From the NCBI GenBank assembly GCA_946811185.2, contig OX328112.1, forward strand, positions 25,263,558-25,327,557: a stretch of 64,000 nucleotides of DNA. Reading direction: 5' to 3'. Position numbers and translations under genes: made by a program. This DNA comes from Hippopus hippopus. Lineage: Eukaryota; Mollusca; Bivalvia; Cardiida; Cardiidae. The notes beneath the pieces were generated by a model, which searched no databases, was not told the origin of the DNA, and was given only the letters and a program-made list of their open reading frames with translations. Shown piece after piece: positions 63,091 through 64,000 of the stretch (its first letter is position 1; every line of letters starts with the position of its first letter).

Positions 63091-63402
63091 AAAATGCTAC
63101 ACTCCAAACACAAAGTAGAGATAAGTCTTCATCCAGGCCTTAAAGAGGTGGAAAACAAGGAAAGGGTTCCCAAAATGCGACCAGGAAGTGCCCCTACAAC
63201 AAATAGGGAGACCGAGTCGGCAGCATTAAGTGCAGGTGAACTGAATCATTTGCAACATGGTGAAGAAGAAGAAATTCGGCCGACGGTGTTATTGCCTGAG
63301 GATAGTGAGGAGATTGAGGAAATGAGGAAAAGTTTAATGCAGGACATTAAATCTATGTCAAAAGAGGAACTGATGAAAACTATATCAGATACAGTTTCTT
63401 GA
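63091..63402 (+). CDS. FLACC1: FLACC1-like protein, last coding exon
   Basis: 312 nt from the acceptor 'tgcatatttcag' to TGA at 63400-63402. Reads KMLHSKHKVEISLHPGLKEV, a Pro/Ser/Thr-rich linker (MRPGSAPTTNRETES), then an acidic stretch (GEEEEIRPTVLLPEDSEEIE) and a terminal helix MRKSLMQDIKSMSKEELMKT. Summed over 15 exons the product has at least 532 residues, somewhat longer than the roughly 450 of human FLACC1 because of this tail and the N-terminus. Expected role from family knowledge: a sperm-flagellum or ciliary associated coiled-coil protein. Confidence 0.88.
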   Translation, partial: KMLHSKHKVEISLHPGLKEVENKERVPKMRPGSAPTTNRETESAALSAGELNHLQHGEEEEIRPTVLLPEDSEEIEEMRKSLMQDIKSMSKEELMKTISDTVS

Positions 63403-63755
63403 TGATGAAAAATGAGGACATGCTGTAGAAAATATCCATGATAGAGTAAGATTTGTGAATTAACCAATAGGTGGCCAGCACAATATTAGCAGCCTGAGCA
63501 GACAGTGTATATCAAGATCAGGGTCAATTTCACCTACAATTCGGAGAACATTTAGCCTTGCATTCAGGCCCTGCATTTGAGTCCTTCTAATTAACAAGGT
63601 ACACAGCTTAGTAAACTCACAGGAATCTGTGTTGTTATTTGCCCTTCATCTAAAATACAGAGTTAAATGAGACATTGAGAACATTATATTAGTGTACTTG
63701 TTTTGCAGTTGGTGATATTTTTTTTTTTTAATGAAAATGCTCTATTTAATGGGCT
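63403..63755 (+). other. Putative 3' untranslated region
   Basis: Follows the stop codon. Contains a family B-like scrap ('gacagtgtatatcaagatcagg', 63501-63522). No canonical aataaa was found; the transcript end is unknown. Confidence 0.35.
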
Positions 63756-63759
63756 GATA

Positions 63760-63925
63760 CCAGTCTAAAGAACACTCCGAGTCGTATTTTGAGAATTTCC
63801 TAAATTTGAAAGGAACACAACTTCTGATTGGCTAAACCAGATGGTTTAGCTAATCAGAAGTTTTGTTACTTTCTAAATCTAAAATTAGGCTGAATGAAAT
63901 TAAGAATGGTTGGTGAATACCGACC
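63760..63925. mobile_element. FB foldback element, copy 3
   Basis: The centre 'ctgattggctaaaccagatg' / 'ggtttagctaatcag' and right end 'aagaatggttggtgaatac' are clear; the left outer arm is diverged. Confidence 0.7.
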
Positions 63926-64000
63926 CATATGGCACATTCTCACAGCCTGGTCTCGGTTATATACTGTCTGATATTTTGTTAAATAATATGACCAAAACCT

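Overview
This window is nuclear DNA of a metazoan, most probably a bivalve mollusc. It is AT-rich, its genes are cut into short exons with GT-AG introns, and most of the rest is repeats of types familiar from bivalve genomes. These include tRNA-headed SINEs ending in a 'gtggcgttaaac' tail, long elements that open with an 'agctcac..gagcacgaagtgctcag' dyad and close with 'catggccctcttgttt', mariner remnants, and many MITEs. The taxonomic call is an inference from repeat style, not from a marker gene. Most long open frames here are accidental readings of repeats.

Genes: one gene can be followed with confidence. On the + strand, 15 exons from 27109 to 63402 join in frame into at least 532 codons ending in TGA. 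They encode a coiled-coil protein that I recognise as the FLACC1 (ALS2CR12) family, a flagellum-associated protein. The 5' end (start codon and first exon or exons) was not found. Two of its exons are micro-exons (24 and 12 nt). Upstream, two or three phase-compatible exons (4651-4675, 8820-8878, 13460-13591) look like the 3' end of another + strand gene that I cannot name.

Repeats, layout: (1) The dominant element, called TTAA-P here, is about 225-230 bp. It has TTAA at each end, 'CYCTTTACCA' terminal inverted repeats and a near-perfect palindrome of about 66 bp at its centre. About 70 copies in both orientations cover roughly a quarter of the window, often abutting at a shared TTAA. (2) 1-20 kb: SINEs, dyad elements, several other MITEs, and a 46-bp minisatellite at 14318-14756. 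(3) 19.9-21.9 kb: a dead mariner broken by a tandem LTR-internal-LTR-internal-LTR-internal-LTR array at 20641-21900. Each 230-bp LTR carries a tRNA-like Pol III promoter (A and B boxes), each internal segment starts with a tRNA-Pro type primer-binding site and ends in a polypurine tract, and a single target duplication flanks the whole array. This is the most unusual object in the window. (4) 24.5-26.3 kb and 42.2-43.6 kb: long dyad elements built of internal tandem units. (5) 27-63.5 kb: the FLACC1 gene, whose introns hold some 45 TTAA-P copies, a mariner nested in one copy, a SINE nested in another with a 14-bp target duplication, hairpin-headed elements with CRE-like sites, and foldback elements near the 3' end.

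Names such as TTAA-P, family B, family C and FB are labels of convenience used only in this annotation. Copy boundaries were read by eye and can be off by a few bases, more for the degenerate copies.
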